A stretch of 45,895 bases of DNA from Candidatus Saccharimonadota bacterium. GTDB lineage: Bacteria > Patescibacteriota > Saccharimonadia > Saccharimonadales > JAGPDM01. Below the pieces are notes generated by a model. It saw only the letters and a program-made list of their open reading frames with translations. It made no database searches and had not been told where the DNA came from. A program made the position numbers and the translations under genes. Shown piece by piece: positions 1 through 7,247 of this stretch (position 1 is the first letter of the stretch; every line of letters begins with the position of its first letter). Location of the stretch: NCBI GenBank assembly GCA_018057585.1, contig JAGPDM010000003.1, forward strand, positions 1 to 45,895. Direction: 5' to 3'.

Positions 1-474
1 ATAAACTAGCCCGAAAGAGTGAGCTAGATCTTCGATCAGAAGCAGTCCATTCTTCTTACAAATAGCCTCAATACCAACGATATCGCATGGATAGCCAAGA
101 GTATTCTGGATGATGACAGCTTTTATTTTTGGATTGCTTTTGACTGCTTTTTCCAAGGTTTTGGCAGTAAAATGCAGTTGATCTTTATCAATGTCCAAAT
201 ATTCAGATTTTAAGCCGGCTTCGGTCACAGCCTCGTCAACAACAAAGCAAGTGAAGCCGTTAATAGCTACGGCAGAGCCCTTCTTAAGATCAGCTGCTAA
301 CATTGCTTGCCGTAAAGCCTCGCGACCTTTATAAAACAAGTAGACTGAACCGTCATAACGTCCATCCAACAGGCTTTCTAGTTTCATATAGTCTCTACAC
401 TTACCACGAACAAACAGATGTCTTATGGACGAGCTAAGGCTATAGTTTGAACCGAGTGAGTTAAATATACTCAT
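1..474 (-). CDS. DegT/DnrJ/EryC1/StrS-family aminotransferase, 3' part cut by window edge
   Basis: An open frame runs from an ATG at 474 to the left edge (158 codons), so the C-terminal part lies outside. Seen: a conserved GFTCFVV stretch, then KAVIIQNTLGYPCDI, and near the edge IEDLAHSFG, which matches the EDxAxxxG segment of the PLP-dependent DegT/DnrJ/EryC1/StrS sugar aminotransferases. The Schiff-base lysine would lie beyond the edge and cannot be checked. Members of this family transaminate nucleotide-linked keto-sugars for cell-surface glycans; the substrate here is unknown. The gene lies upstream of nothing visible and ends outside, with the hydrolase at 512-1189 on the same strand behind it. 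Confidence 0.75.
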   Translation of the reverse strand, partial: MSIFNSLGSNYSLSSSIRHLFVRGKCRDYMKLESLLDGRYDGSVYLFYKGREALRQAMLAADLKKGSAVAINGFTCFVVDEAVTEAGLKSEYLDIDKDQLHFTAKTLEKAVKSNPKIKAVIIQNTLGYPCDIVGIEAICKKNGLLLIEDLAHSFGLVY

Positions 475-511
475 ACAAGCCCGACTTCTTTTTCATTATT
501 TATCTGCATAT

Positions 512-1189
512 TTACCTCAAAGCTCTAGTCACAATATCAGCCACCTCATCAACATGCGTAAACTGCGGGCTGTGCCTGGCATCATCTACGACCTTAAAAC
601 TACTATCTGCTATCTGCCTATGCATCTGAACACCATCTGTCAGTGGTGTAATTTTATCCATACCACCCCATATTATGTTAGTTTTATTCTGGATTTCGCT
701 TAAAGATAGACCCTTGTCACTATCGATCATGTTTTGCATTGTAATCTTCATATGTTCTGGCGCTTCTTTATAGTCACTCACTCTAGCTAGCTTATATAAC
801 ACCTTCTTGGCACCCTCTGATTTAGTGATCTTCTTACCCAACTTGGCAGTTTTCTTAAAGACATTGCGTTTAATTCTAGCAAGGCCACCATGATAGATTC
901 CAGCCGAATCTAAGAGAATCAACTGCTTGACTCGATCAGGGTAGACGTAGGCATAATTCAGCGCTAACCTACCACCATTACTGTGACCAAGTAGGATTAC
1001 AGGCTCATTCGGTAGTGTTTCAGCTAGCCATTTTATATAGTTATCAATGTCCCACGCCTCATCCAACTCATCTGTTAAACCTGGGATATATAGCATTTTA
1101 GAGTCTATCTTGCGATCTTTTAATGCCAACAAGAAGGGTTGCCATTTTTCGGTGGAATACGCCCAACCATGTAAGATGTATATTTTCAC
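512..1189 (-). CDS. alpha/beta hydrolase
   Basis: This 225-residue protein has the alpha/beta hydrolase layout: an oxyanion-type HGWA near residue 7, the nucleophile elbow GHSNGG with Ser70, a likely acid Asp178 (GGMDKITP) and His206 (DARHSPQF). It is a soluble enzyme of the esterase/lipase/haloperoxidase type; the substrate cannot be told from sequence. The start is GTG at 1189. There is no Shine-Dalgarno, but a TATAAT box (1196-1201) lies 6 nt upstream, so the message is probably leaderless. It reads in the same direction as murF, which lies upstream. Confidence 0.85.
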   Translation of the reverse strand: MKIYILHGWAYSTEKWQPFLLALKDRKIDSKMLYIPGLTDELDEAWDIDNYIKWLAETLPNEPVILLGHSNGGRLALNYAYVYPDRVKQLILLDSAGIYHGGLARIKRNVFKKTAKLGKKITKSEGAKKVLYKLARVSDYKEAPEHMKITMQNMIDSDKGLSLSEIQNKTNIIWGGMDKITPLTDGVQMHRQIADSSFKVVDDARHSPQFTHVDEVADIVTRALR

Positions 1190-1195
1190 AGTCTA

Positions 1196-1201
1196 ATTAT
1201 A
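1196..1201 (-). promoter_or_regulatory. -10 box of hydrolase gene, leaderless arrangement
   Basis: TATAAT on the minus strand sits 6 nt before the GTG start at 1189. A transcript starting the usual 6-8 nt after the box would begin at or next to the start codon. Confidence 0.6.
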
Positions 1202-1230
1202 CAACAGGTTGGACTCAGAACTGCTAGCGT

Positions 1231-2505
1231 TTAACCTACGAACCAGTTTTTGCGGACTTGTTGATAATGCTCTTCTTGGCGACATAGTTTTTCAGCGTCT
1301 TTAGGATCGGCTAACAGATTCTTTATTACGCCTTCAAGATATCTTGCTCCTTTAAAGAAAACTACTTCCTTGCCTGTAAGTTCTTGTTGTAGATAATCAA
1401 GCACTGGCTTAGGCTCTTCGAATGCGACTAATTCTGTCTGTTTACTAAGCAGTTTCCTGAGTTTTGGCTTAGTGTATTTCTTAACCCTCGGCCCCATTAA
1501 TACGACATGATCGAATTTCTCTCTAGCTATTAGATCAGCAAGTTTTTCATGTTCTTGCTTTTCGTTCTGACCCAGCTCGATCATATCGCCGACTACCGCC
1601 CATTTATCTTTACCCGGGTAGGCGGCAAAGGTGGTAAGTGCCGCCTCTACGCTGGCTAAATTTGCGTTATAACTACTGTCGAATAATGTTGCACCATTCT
1701 TAGCTTTTAGAACACTGCTTCTACCTGGTGGCTGTTTATAGTCTATAAATTCTGGATCAAAGTCTTTGTTCAGCAACTTCATTAGCATATGCGTCATGCC
1801 GATCTGGATAAAGCTAACTTTTGGCATGATCTCTGGCAAAGTGTAAATATTGCCTTTTTGAGTTTCAAAGATTGATTTAGTTTTGGTTAGTTTGTAGGTT
1901 TTCAGTTGGTCGAGACTGATCGTCTTTGAACGAGCTTGAGTTCGATTAAGTTGATCGGTCATACGTTGTTCATCCTTAAGAATTACTAGCTTCTGCGTAG
2001 TTTGCACCAACCAGCCAAATTCGTGGGCTATGGCAAGCTCGAGACTATCAAAAGTCTTATCATTAACTTGTGAGTCGTAGTTCATACTGTGCGTCAAGTC
2101 ACTACTAACCCATAAAGTAATTTCTGGTCTAAGCAGCTCACCGAGAAACTTCCCTTCATTCGGACGATCACAATCGACTTCAACGATATAAATATCCTGC
2201 TTTGGAGTTTTACGAAATGCTCTGATCGGAGCTTTGATAAACAGACCCAACCACTCGCTTTTAGCTAATGTCTTACGTTCTAATCCGAGTATATGAAATG
2301 GAACTCCAAAAGCTGAATTGGCTTTGTGTGAATAGATGGCTTGATCTTTGAGCTGTGATTCAATCAGGTGAAGTAGAGTGGTTTTGCCATTGCTACCAGT
2401 CACTACAATTATTTGTGGCTGCCAACGTTCTAAGACAAATCGTGCAAAGAAGCGGAAGTAGTTCGCAACAATAAAATATAATTTTTTCTTTAGCGTTTGA
2501 ACCAT
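1231..2505 (-). CDS. murF: Mur ligase, MurF type (UDP-MurNAc-tripeptide--D-Ala-D-Ala ligase)
   Basis: This 424-residue cytoplasmic ATP-dependent ligase adds the terminal dipeptide to the peptidoglycan precursor. The ATP loop GSNGKTT lies at residues 37-43 (Lys41). DSSYNANLASVEAAL and GDMIELGQNEKQEH are typical of MurF rather than MurC/D/E, and a KGAR motif lies near the C terminus. The N-terminal UDP-binding domain of classical MurF is largely missing: the ATP loop comes within 40 residues, with a hydrophobic helix before it. The protein may therefore be a MurF-like ligase with altered substrate handling. A TACAAT box 8 nt before the ATG suggests a leaderless mRNA. Confidence 0.75.
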   Translation of the reverse strand: MVQTLKKKLYFIVANYFRFFARFVLERWQPQIIVVTGSNGKTTLLHLIESQLKDQAIYSHKANSAFGVPFHILGLERKTLAKSEWLGLFIKAPIRAFRKTPKQDIYIVEVDCDRPNEGKFLGELLRPEITLWVSSDLTHSMNYDSQVNDKTFDSLELAIAHEFGWLVQTTQKLVILKDEQRMTDQLNRTQARSKTISLDQLKTYKLTKTKSIFETQKGNIYTLPEIMPKVSFIQIGMTHMLMKLLNKDFDPEFIDYKQPPGRSSVLKAKNGATLFDSSYNANLASVEAALTTFAAYPGKDKWAVVGDMIELGQNEKQEHEKLADLIAREKFDHVVLMGPRVKKYTKPKLRKLLSKQTELVAFEEPKPVLDYLQQELTGKEVVFFKGARYLEGVIKNLLADPKDAEKLCRQEEHYQQVRKNWFVG

Positions 2506-2526
2506 ATCAGTTTATTGTACTCGTGT

Positions 2527-3342
2527 TCATGCCTTAGCGTTAATGCTAGCAGCCTGAAGCGTATTTTCAAACAGTGCACTGACAGTTAGTGGTCCAACAC
2601 CACCTTTTAATGGAGTTAAGGCTTTTATATCATCACGTGCTCTGACTTCGTCAGAGACATCACCAACCACTTTTCCATCCTCACCGGCCGTACCGGCGTC
2701 AACGATCACTGCATCTTTGCCGATCCAGTTATTTTTTATAAGTCCGGCGACGCCGGTTGCCGTAACAACGATCTGGCATCCAGCTACCTTTTCTGCCGGA
2801 TTGCCTGTATGCTCATCGATCTTAAGTACGTCGTTGCCACCAGATTCCAACATTTTCGTTAGTGGCTCACCAACCAACCTGCCCTGCCCTATGACAGCGA
2901 TCTTTTTACCTCTAAAATCTACGTTGTAGCCAGATAAAAGCCAAAGTATGGCAGTAGCGGTAGCCGGCTCAAAATCTGGATTATCACCTAAGCCATCAAC
3001 ATCTTTTTCTGGAGCAACTAATGCTAAGGCTTCGTCAGTTTCAGACTCATCTGCTAGAGGTAGTTGAATAATCATTGCGTGGACATCTGGATTATGATTA
3101 TTACCTATAATTGTTGCCTTAAGATCTTTTTGATCAATTTTCTGAATATCAACCTCTACACCGATGTCTCGACCATAGCGACGCTTCATCTTTACATAGC
3201 TGTCTATGACAGGATTCTCTGTCGTCATGACGACGGCCAGCTTCGGTTTTACGCCCTCGGCTTGAAGACGTCTGCCCTGCTTTTCTTGTCTTTGCTTAAT
3301 GTAAGCTGCTAGGTCTTTACCATTTAGTTCTTTAACTGCCAC
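2527..3342 (-). CDS. folD: FolD: methylenetetrahydrofolate dehydrogenase / cyclohydrolase
   Basis: This 271-residue bifunctional enzyme interconverts 5,10-methylene- and 10-formyl-tetrahydrofolate with NADP. Seen: the YVKMK motif with Tyr49 and the catalytic Lys53, QLPLAD, PEKDVDGL, the nucleotide-binding GQGRLVGEP and the C-terminal GGVGPLT. The start is GTG at 3342, preceded by AGGAAA as a ribosome site, so this gene is not leaderless. Length and motif order are normal. It works with GlyA (12618-13910), which supplies one-carbon units from serine. Confidence 0.95.
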   Translation of the reverse strand: MAVKELNGKDLAAYIKQRQEKQGRRLQAEGVKPKLAVVMTTENPVIDSYVKMKRRYGRDIGVEVDIQKIDQKDLKATIIGNNHNPDVHAMIIQLPLADESETDEALALVAPEKDVDGLGDNPDFEPATATAILWLLSGYNVDFRGKKIAVIGQGRLVGEPLTKMLESGGNDVLKIDEHTGNPAEKVAGCQIVVTATGVAGLIKNNWIGKDAVIVDAGTAGEDGKVVGDVSDEVRARDDIKALTPLKGGVGPLTVSALFENTLQAASINAKA

Positions 3343-3498
3343 AGAGTGTTTCCTGCTTAATTATTATGATGTTATTTCTAAAAGACTTAGTATACTCGAC
3401 TTACGCACAATACCACCAACATCTGATCCGGCTTAACTGTCCATAATAAGGTTTTCTTCTTTCGATGTAGCCTTGGCTACCTCTCCTTTAGAAAAATC

Positions 3499-4110
3499 TT
3501 ATTCTGAAGTAGTTAAATCAGAATCAGCTGAAGACGCTATTTTGCGTAAGTCGAGTATATCAGACAGCTGATCTTTTCCGTTTAGCAGTAGTTTATTTAT
3601 CGGTCCAGTCCAATTGATCTCTTCAGATTTAATAAGTTCAACGAGCTTAGAATACTCAACTTCATGAACTGTTATCTTTTCACCATTATCCAAATTTTGC
3701 GAGCCTCTTTTCACTAGACCGGTCGCTACATAAAAGTAGCTAAACCATTCTAGCTTGGCGTGGTCTTGGCGAATGTCGATTAACTTCCAGTTGGAAAATT
3801 TGTAGCCGGTTTCCTCTAGGGTCTCTCGTTTCGCCGCTGCTAGTGGCTCTTCGCCGACTTCTATGCGGCCTGCTGGCAAGGCCCAATGTTCTGGTCGATC
3901 AGGCTGTGACTGTCGTAAGATTAGAACTTTTTGGTCATCAAGGACTGCCAACACCAAGACTGTATTTGGCCTTTTTAGCATTTCAAAGGTGGCAGTCGAA
4001 CCATCGTACATGAGCTGTGGCCACTGATAAACATCATGGATTACGCCATCAAACACCTTTTCGGCTTGTTTGGGCACTAACTTAGCATTGTCGGGTAGTA
4101 AGTTATTCAT
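3499..4110 (-). CDS. Nudix hydrolase (ADP-ribose pyrophosphatase-like)
   Basis: The protein has 203 residues with a full Nudix box at residues 81-103 (G-x5-E-x7-REx2EExGY), including the metal-binding RETLEE. The upstream beta-strand region and the LPAGRIEVGEE start resemble ADP-sugar pyrophosphatases (NudF type), but the substrate is not fixed by this. It is transcribed divergently from the heliorhodopsin gene, with only 47 bp between start codons. A TATAAT box at 4120-4125 lies 9 nt before its ATG, again without a Shine-Dalgarno. Confidence 0.9.
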   Translation of the reverse strand: MNNLLPDNAKLVPKQAEKVFDGVIHDVYQWPQLMYDGSTATFEMLKRPNTVLVLAVLDDQKVLILRQSQPDRPEHWALPAGRIEVGEEPLAAAKRETLEETGYKFSNWKLIDIRQDHAKLEWFSYFYVATGLVKRGSQNLDNGEKITVHEVEYSKLVELIKSEEINWTGPINKLLLNGKDQLSDILDLRKIASSADSDLTTSE

Positions 4111-4157
4111 TCACCCATGATTATAGCAATTTATTAATTATGTGTTAGCATAAAAAT
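4111..4157. promoter_or_regulatory. divergent promoter region between Nudix gene and heliorhodopsin
   Basis: This 47-bp AT-rich gap holds TATAAT on the minus strand (4120-4125) for the Nudix gene and a weaker TAGCAT on the plus strand (4146-4151), exactly 6 nt before the heliorhodopsin ATG. Both starts lack a Shine-Dalgarno. The two genes therefore share one small control region. Confidence 0.5.
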
Positions 4158-4952
4158 ATGATAAATATATTCAAAAAACAAAAGAATCAAGACAAACAAA
4201 TAGAAAAACTTAGAAAATTTAATTTAGTCATGGCTGTCCTGCATGCCTTGCAGGGATTAGCAGTGCTCGTGCTTAGTAATGATTCGTCAAGAACCATAAC
4301 TACTAGTTTCCTAGAGTTCAATAAAACTACGCAAAGCCTCGAACCGGCCAGCCGAGCCTTATTCGATGTTAGAATCGGACTTCTCGTGGCTTTGTTCTTC
4401 TTCTTATCTGCTATCGCCCATCTATATGTTGCTACAACTGGCTACAAGAAATATAAGGACGGCTTAAAGAACAAAATTAACCAGGTTCGCTGGTACGAAT
4501 ACTCGCTATCTGCTTCAATCATGATTGTTCTAATTGCTATGCTTTCAGGCATCTTCGATTTTGGCAGCCTACTTGCACTGTTCGCACTGACTGCAGTTAT
4601 GAATTTGCTCGGGCTTGTTATGGAAGTCCAGAACAAGACTACAAAAAAAACTAGTTGGCTCTCCTTCAATATCGGTTCACTAGCTGGTATCGTGCCGTGG
4701 ATTGCAATAGTCGTCGCTTTAATCTCAAGTGAAACCGCTACAGACGGCGATGTCCCAACGTTTGTTTATTGGATATTCGTATCTCTATTCATTATGTTCA
4801 ATAGCTTTGCTATCAACATGTACCTGCAGTACAAGCGTGTTGGTAAGTGGAAAGATTATCTCTACGGTGAGCGAATGTATATTATTTTGAGCTTAGTAGC
4901 TAAATCACTACTTGCTTGGCAAATATTCGCTGGAACCTTACAGCCGTCATAG
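4158..4952 (+). CDS. heliorhodopsin
   Basis: The protein has 264 residues and seven hydrophobic segments. Seen: RWYEYSLSAS in the third helix, where Glu114 is the expected Schiff-base counterion, and YGERMYIILSLVAKSLLAWQ in the seventh helix, where Lys249 is the retinal-binding lysine. These two motifs (RWxEYS, SLxxKSxLAWQ) are the family signatures of heliorhodopsins and differ from type-1 pumps. Heliorhodopsins have an inverted topology, with the N terminus inside; the basic, lysine-rich N terminus fits. Their role is generally viewed as light-sensing or regulatory, not pumping. No retinal synthesis gene is visible in the window, so retinal would have to come from elsewhere. The gene converges with the sortase, 3 nt apart. 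Confidence 0.95.
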   Translation: MINIFKKQKNQDKQIEKLRKFNLVMAVLHALQGLAVLVLSNDSSRTITTSFLEFNKTTQSLEPASRALFDVRIGLLVALFFFLSAIAHLYVATTGYKKYKDGLKNKINQVRWYEYSLSASIMIVLIAMLSGIFDFGSLLALFALTAVMNLLGLVMEVQNKTTKKTSWLSFNIGSLAGIVPWIAIVVALISSETATDGDVPTFVYWIFVSLFIMFNSFAINMYLQYKRVGKWKDYLYGERMYIILSLVAKSLLAWQIFAGTLQPS

Positions 4953-4955
4953 GAT

Positions 4956-5555
4956 TTATTTAGATTTCTTTACTTCAAACTTAGGTTTAGCTTCGACGAC
5001 TATTCGTCCATCATATCTGCCACCTAGCGTGCAGCTATACATTGTTAAAACATGATCTTCTCTAGGATCCTCAACTTCAACTGCGTCTGGGTCAACTTGG
5101 AACTTTTTAGTGACTTCGTATTCATAAGATTTGCCGTCCCAGTGGATGACAATCTTGTCACCTTCGCTTAACTGTTCGATATTATAGAAAGCTGAGTTAA
5201 TGCGAGTCTCTTTCGGCGTAGCACCAAGTCCGAACCTATGTGCACTAACTATGAAATTGCCACCTCTGACTGGATTACCTCGTTCAGGGTATCGATGCCA
5301 AGCTCCTTTATCTAGAGCCTCTTCACCACCTTCAAAAATACCAATATCAATCTTAGCACTAGGAATTATTATCCTATTATCACCAACCTCAGCTTGTTTC
5401 AGTTCTGGCGTTTTAGATAGAAATGTCAATTTTGGTGCCTGAGTTAAAAACAACAAATAAGCACCGGATACAAAAGCAATTACGGCAACAAACAGCACTA
5501 ATCTGGATAATATTTTGCCATTTCTGTTTGGACCTTTTTCTGCATCATATTTCAT
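4956..5555 (-). CDS. sortase (class D/E-like transpeptidase)
   Basis: This 199-residue protein has one N-terminal membrane helix (about residues 17-38) and an extracellular sortase domain. Catalytic residues seen: His106 in VSAHRFG, Cys175 in TMYSCTLGG, and an arginine at 180 or 184. Sortases cleave LPxTG-like signals and attach proteins to the cell wall. A candidate substrate with IPTTG and a C-terminal membrane anchor is encoded at 33567-34049. A TATAAT box at 5563-5568 lies 7 nt before the ATG. Confidence 0.9.
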   Translation of the reverse strand: MKYDAEKGPNRNGKILSRLVLFVAVIAFVSGAYLLFLTQAPKLTFLSKTPELKQAEVGDNRIIIPSAKIDIGIFEGGEEALDKGAWHRYPERGNPVRGGNFIVSAHRFGLGATPKETRINSAFYNIEQLSEGDKIVIHWDGKSYEYEVTKKFQVDPDAVEVEDPREDHVLTMYSCTLGGRYDGRIVVEAKPKFEVKKSK

Positions 5556-5562
5556 GCTAATG

Positions 5563-5568
5563 ATTATA
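5563..5568 (-). promoter_or_regulatory. -10 box of sortase gene, leaderless arrangement
   Basis: TATAAT on the minus strand lies 7 nt before the ATG at 5555, with no ribosome-binding site between. Confidence 0.6.
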
Positions 5569-5638
5569 CAGTAGCAAGCTAGTAATTACTTATAACCAAA
5601 ATCCTTAATCTGTTGTGTATCATTTGTATGATAGTTGT

Positions 5639-5644
5639 TATAAT
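5639..5644 (+). promoter_or_regulatory. -10 box of tRNA-Arg(TCG)
   Basis: TATAAT lies 10 nt before the first base of the tRNA, a normal distance for a tRNA promoter. Confidence 0.55.
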
Positions 5645-5654
5645 CTTTAATTAC

Positions 5655-5731
5655 GCACCGATAGCTCAGCTGGATAGAGCGCCTGACTTCGGATCAGGAG
5701 GCCGGGGGTTCGAATCCCTCTCGGTGTACCA
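5655..5731 (+). tRNA. tRNA-Arg (anticodon TCG), CCA encoded
   Basis: A 77-nt cloverleaf: acceptor GCACCGA/TCGGTGT with a G1-U72 pair, D-arm AGCTCAGCTGGATAGAGC, anticodon stem CCTGA/TCAGG with loop CTTCGGA, T-arm GGGGGTTCGAATCCCT, discriminator A and an encoded CCA. It reads arginine CGA/CGN codons. The last 18 nt (5714-5731) are repeated exactly at 5893-5910 and imperfectly at 6053-6069. Confidence 0.97.
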
Positions 5732-5769
5732 GTACTAACAAGCCTGCTTTATGCAGGTTTTTTAGTACT
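5731..5769 (+). terminator. hairpin terminator after tRNA-Arg(TCG)
   Basis: CCTGC (5743-5747) and GCAGG (5753-5757) pair around a TTTAT loop and are followed by a run of six T. The outer arms AGTACTA/TAGTACT extend the inverted repeat to 5731-5769. Confidence 0.85.
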
Positions 5770-5773
5770 GATA

Positions 5774-5910
5774 ATTCGCTAAGAGCGAATACGAAACTCC
5801 GGAGGGGGTTCAGAATTCTGTCAAATCTATTCGATTTGTACAGAATATAGTTAGGTGGCGGAATAACGAAGTTAGTCTGTCATCGTGCGTCCATCCCTCT
5901 CGGTGTACCA
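5774..5910 (+). repeat. tRNA-tail element, copy 1, ending in an 18-nt copy of the tRNA-Arg 3' end
   Basis: Non-coding. It begins with hairpin ATTCGCT/AGCGAAT (5774-5790). The core 5801-5910 has a long stem, ATTCTGT-CAAATC (5815-5827) pairing with GATTTG-T-ACAGAAT (5833-5846), then a segment ending GTCTGTCATCGTGCGTCC, then 5893-5910, identical to the last 18 nt of the tRNA including CCA. The core aligns with the element behind tRNA-Pro (33199-33301), where the stem differs by compensatory changes. The distance from the tRNA CCA to the copied CCA is 179 bp. Confidence 0.7.
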
Positions 5911-5918
5911 GGTAAAAC

Positions 5919-5943
5919 GGTCAACCCTTTGGTTGGCCTTTTT
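5919..5943 (+). terminator. hairpin terminator after the copied tRNA end
   Basis: GGTCAACC (5919-5926) pairs with GGTTGGCC (5931-5938) around CTTT, followed by TTTTT. A relative of this hairpin follows tRNA-Arg(TCT) at 24325-24364. It is probably the original terminator of the tRNA before element copy 1 separated them. Confidence 0.8.
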
Positions 5944-5966
5944 ACTTGCTGTTTTCCGAAAGAGAA

Positions 5967-6069
5967 CTCGAATCCTAGGGTTCGCAAGGAGCGAGACTCG
6001 TCGAGTTTGCTCGTAAGACTCGCAGCGACGGAATAGCAGCTATGTTACGTCCATCCCTAGCGGTGTACA
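5967..6069 (+). repeat. tRNA-tail element, copy 2 (tandem), degenerate tRNA-Arg 3' end
   Basis: Non-coding. It holds a T-arm-like palindrome CGAATCCTAGGGTTCG, then a block (5985-6005) identical over 21 nt to 24402-24422 behind tRNA-Arg(TCT), then CGTCCATCCCT and a copy of the tRNA-Arg end with substitutions (6053-6069, ATCCCTAGCGGTGTACA). The spacing from the previous copied end is 159 bp. The stretch 6070-6213 after it shows nothing further that I can identify. Confidence 0.6.
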
Positions 6070-6213
6070 AAAACTGATTCGTTGAAACTCGATTGCACGG
6101 CGTCCTGTTGCGACAAACGGAGTCATTCATAAAGAATACTGGAAATTGCAAACCGCAATTTTCTAACCAATAGTTAAAATACCTGTTCTATCTAAATCAA
6201 AAGCTAAAGCTAC

Positions 6214-7209
6214 CTACTCAATCGCTTTAATCTCTTCCCACAACCCATCAGGCAACTCAACTTCATCTTTCTCGTAAGCTTCCGCTTCTAACTCGCCTGC
6301 CTTTTCACCGGGAATGCGGATTGATTGACCTTCGAGCGATGAGCTAGCTTTAATACGCTCTATTAAATCAGCATTATTTTGTGAGAACGCTTCTAGGCCG
6401 ACAGTCTGACTCGGATCGATTACAAATATCACACCGACCCTGTCGGCTGGCTGCGAAACAAAACTATTTTTAACAGAGTCCGTTACCATCATCGCTTTGC
6501 CGATTAATGAACCACAAAGGACTTCTATAAGCAGTGCTAAAGCGTAGCCTTTATGGTCTCCAAACGGCTTTATTGAATGGGCTTTTTTGGGATCTAGCGT
6601 AATATTACCTTCGTTATCATAAAAAGTATCGGCCGGTAAATCAGTTCCGTATTTATTAGCCAAGCGAACCTGGCCCCAGGCCATTTTTGATGTTGCAAGA
6701 TCTACAACTAGTGGCTTATCGCCCATGGGTAGACCGTAGGCTATTGGGTTTGTACCAAGAGTCGGATCGTAGCCGCCCGGAGGTGCAATCGCAGCACCAG
6801 CCGCATCGTTAATAACGATCGCAAGGTAACCTTGATTAGCAATGTACTTAGCAATTCCGCCAGGCCTTAACCAAATCTCCATGTTCTTTACAATCGCTAT
6901 GCCGATAACTTCGGTTTTGGCTCTTTTTATAGCCTCGTCGGCTGCTTGCCGACCTACAGCTACACCTGGATTGGACTTTGCGTCGAGTAGATATAGTGCC
7001 GAGGTTTGTTTTATCACTTCTGGATTTTCAAGATTAGACCAGTCTTTATTAACAAAGTTGGCAAAGGTTGCTAATCCGTGTGTGATGTGACCACTAAGTT
7101 CACCACCTAAAAACATGTCGATGATAAAATCTATATCTAGCTGAGAATATTCTCTAGCCGTCAATACATCGTGCATCTGCTGACGAATTTGTTTAACGGA
7201 TACTTTCAT
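6214..7209 (-). CDS. malate/L-lactate dehydrogenase, Ldh2 family
   Basis: The protein has 331 residues from the ATG at 7209; a TTG two codons upstream is also in frame, but the ATG sits 7 nt after a TATAAT box (7217-7222). Ldh2-family NAD(P)-dependent 2-hydroxyacid dehydrogenases show a SGHITHGL motif, NPIAYGLP, DLATSKMAWG and GDHKGYALALLIEVLCG, all present. The family includes malate, L-lactate, ureidoglycolate and sulfolactate dehydrogenases, so the substrate is open. With PEP carboxylase at 41342-42850, oxaloacetate to malate is a plausible role, but this is inference. Confidence 0.85.
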   Translation of the reverse strand: MKVSVKQIRQQMHDVLTAREYSQLDIDFIIDMFLGGELSGHITHGLATFANFVNKDWSNLENPEVIKQTSALYLLDAKSNPGVAVGRQAADEAIKRAKTEVIGIAIVKNMEIWLRPGGIAKYIANQGYLAIVINDAAGAAIAPPGGYDPTLGTNPIAYGLPMGDKPLVVDLATSKMAWGQVRLANKYGTDLPADTFYDNEGNITLDPKKAHSIKPFGDHKGYALALLIEVLCGSLIGKAMMVTDSVKNSFVSQPADRVGVIFVIDPSQTVGLEAFSQNNADLIERIKASSSLEGQSIRIPGEKAGELEAEAYEKDEVELPDGLWEEIKAIE

Positions 7210-7216
7210 TAACAAT

Positions 7217-7222
7217 ATTATA
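7217..7222 (-). promoter_or_regulatory. -10 box of Ldh2-type dehydrogenase, leaderless arrangement
   Basis: TATAAT on the minus strand lies 7 nt before the ATG at 7209. Confidence 0.6.
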
Positions 7223-7247
7223 ACAGAGCCTTAAGCTTAGTAATTCC

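Noticed and set aside
5655-6069. Possible second and third tRNA-Arg genes
   Set aside because: Only the 3' 18 nt are present; there is no D-arm, anticodon arm or 5' acceptor strand, so these are not tRNA genes or simple tandem tRNA duplicates.
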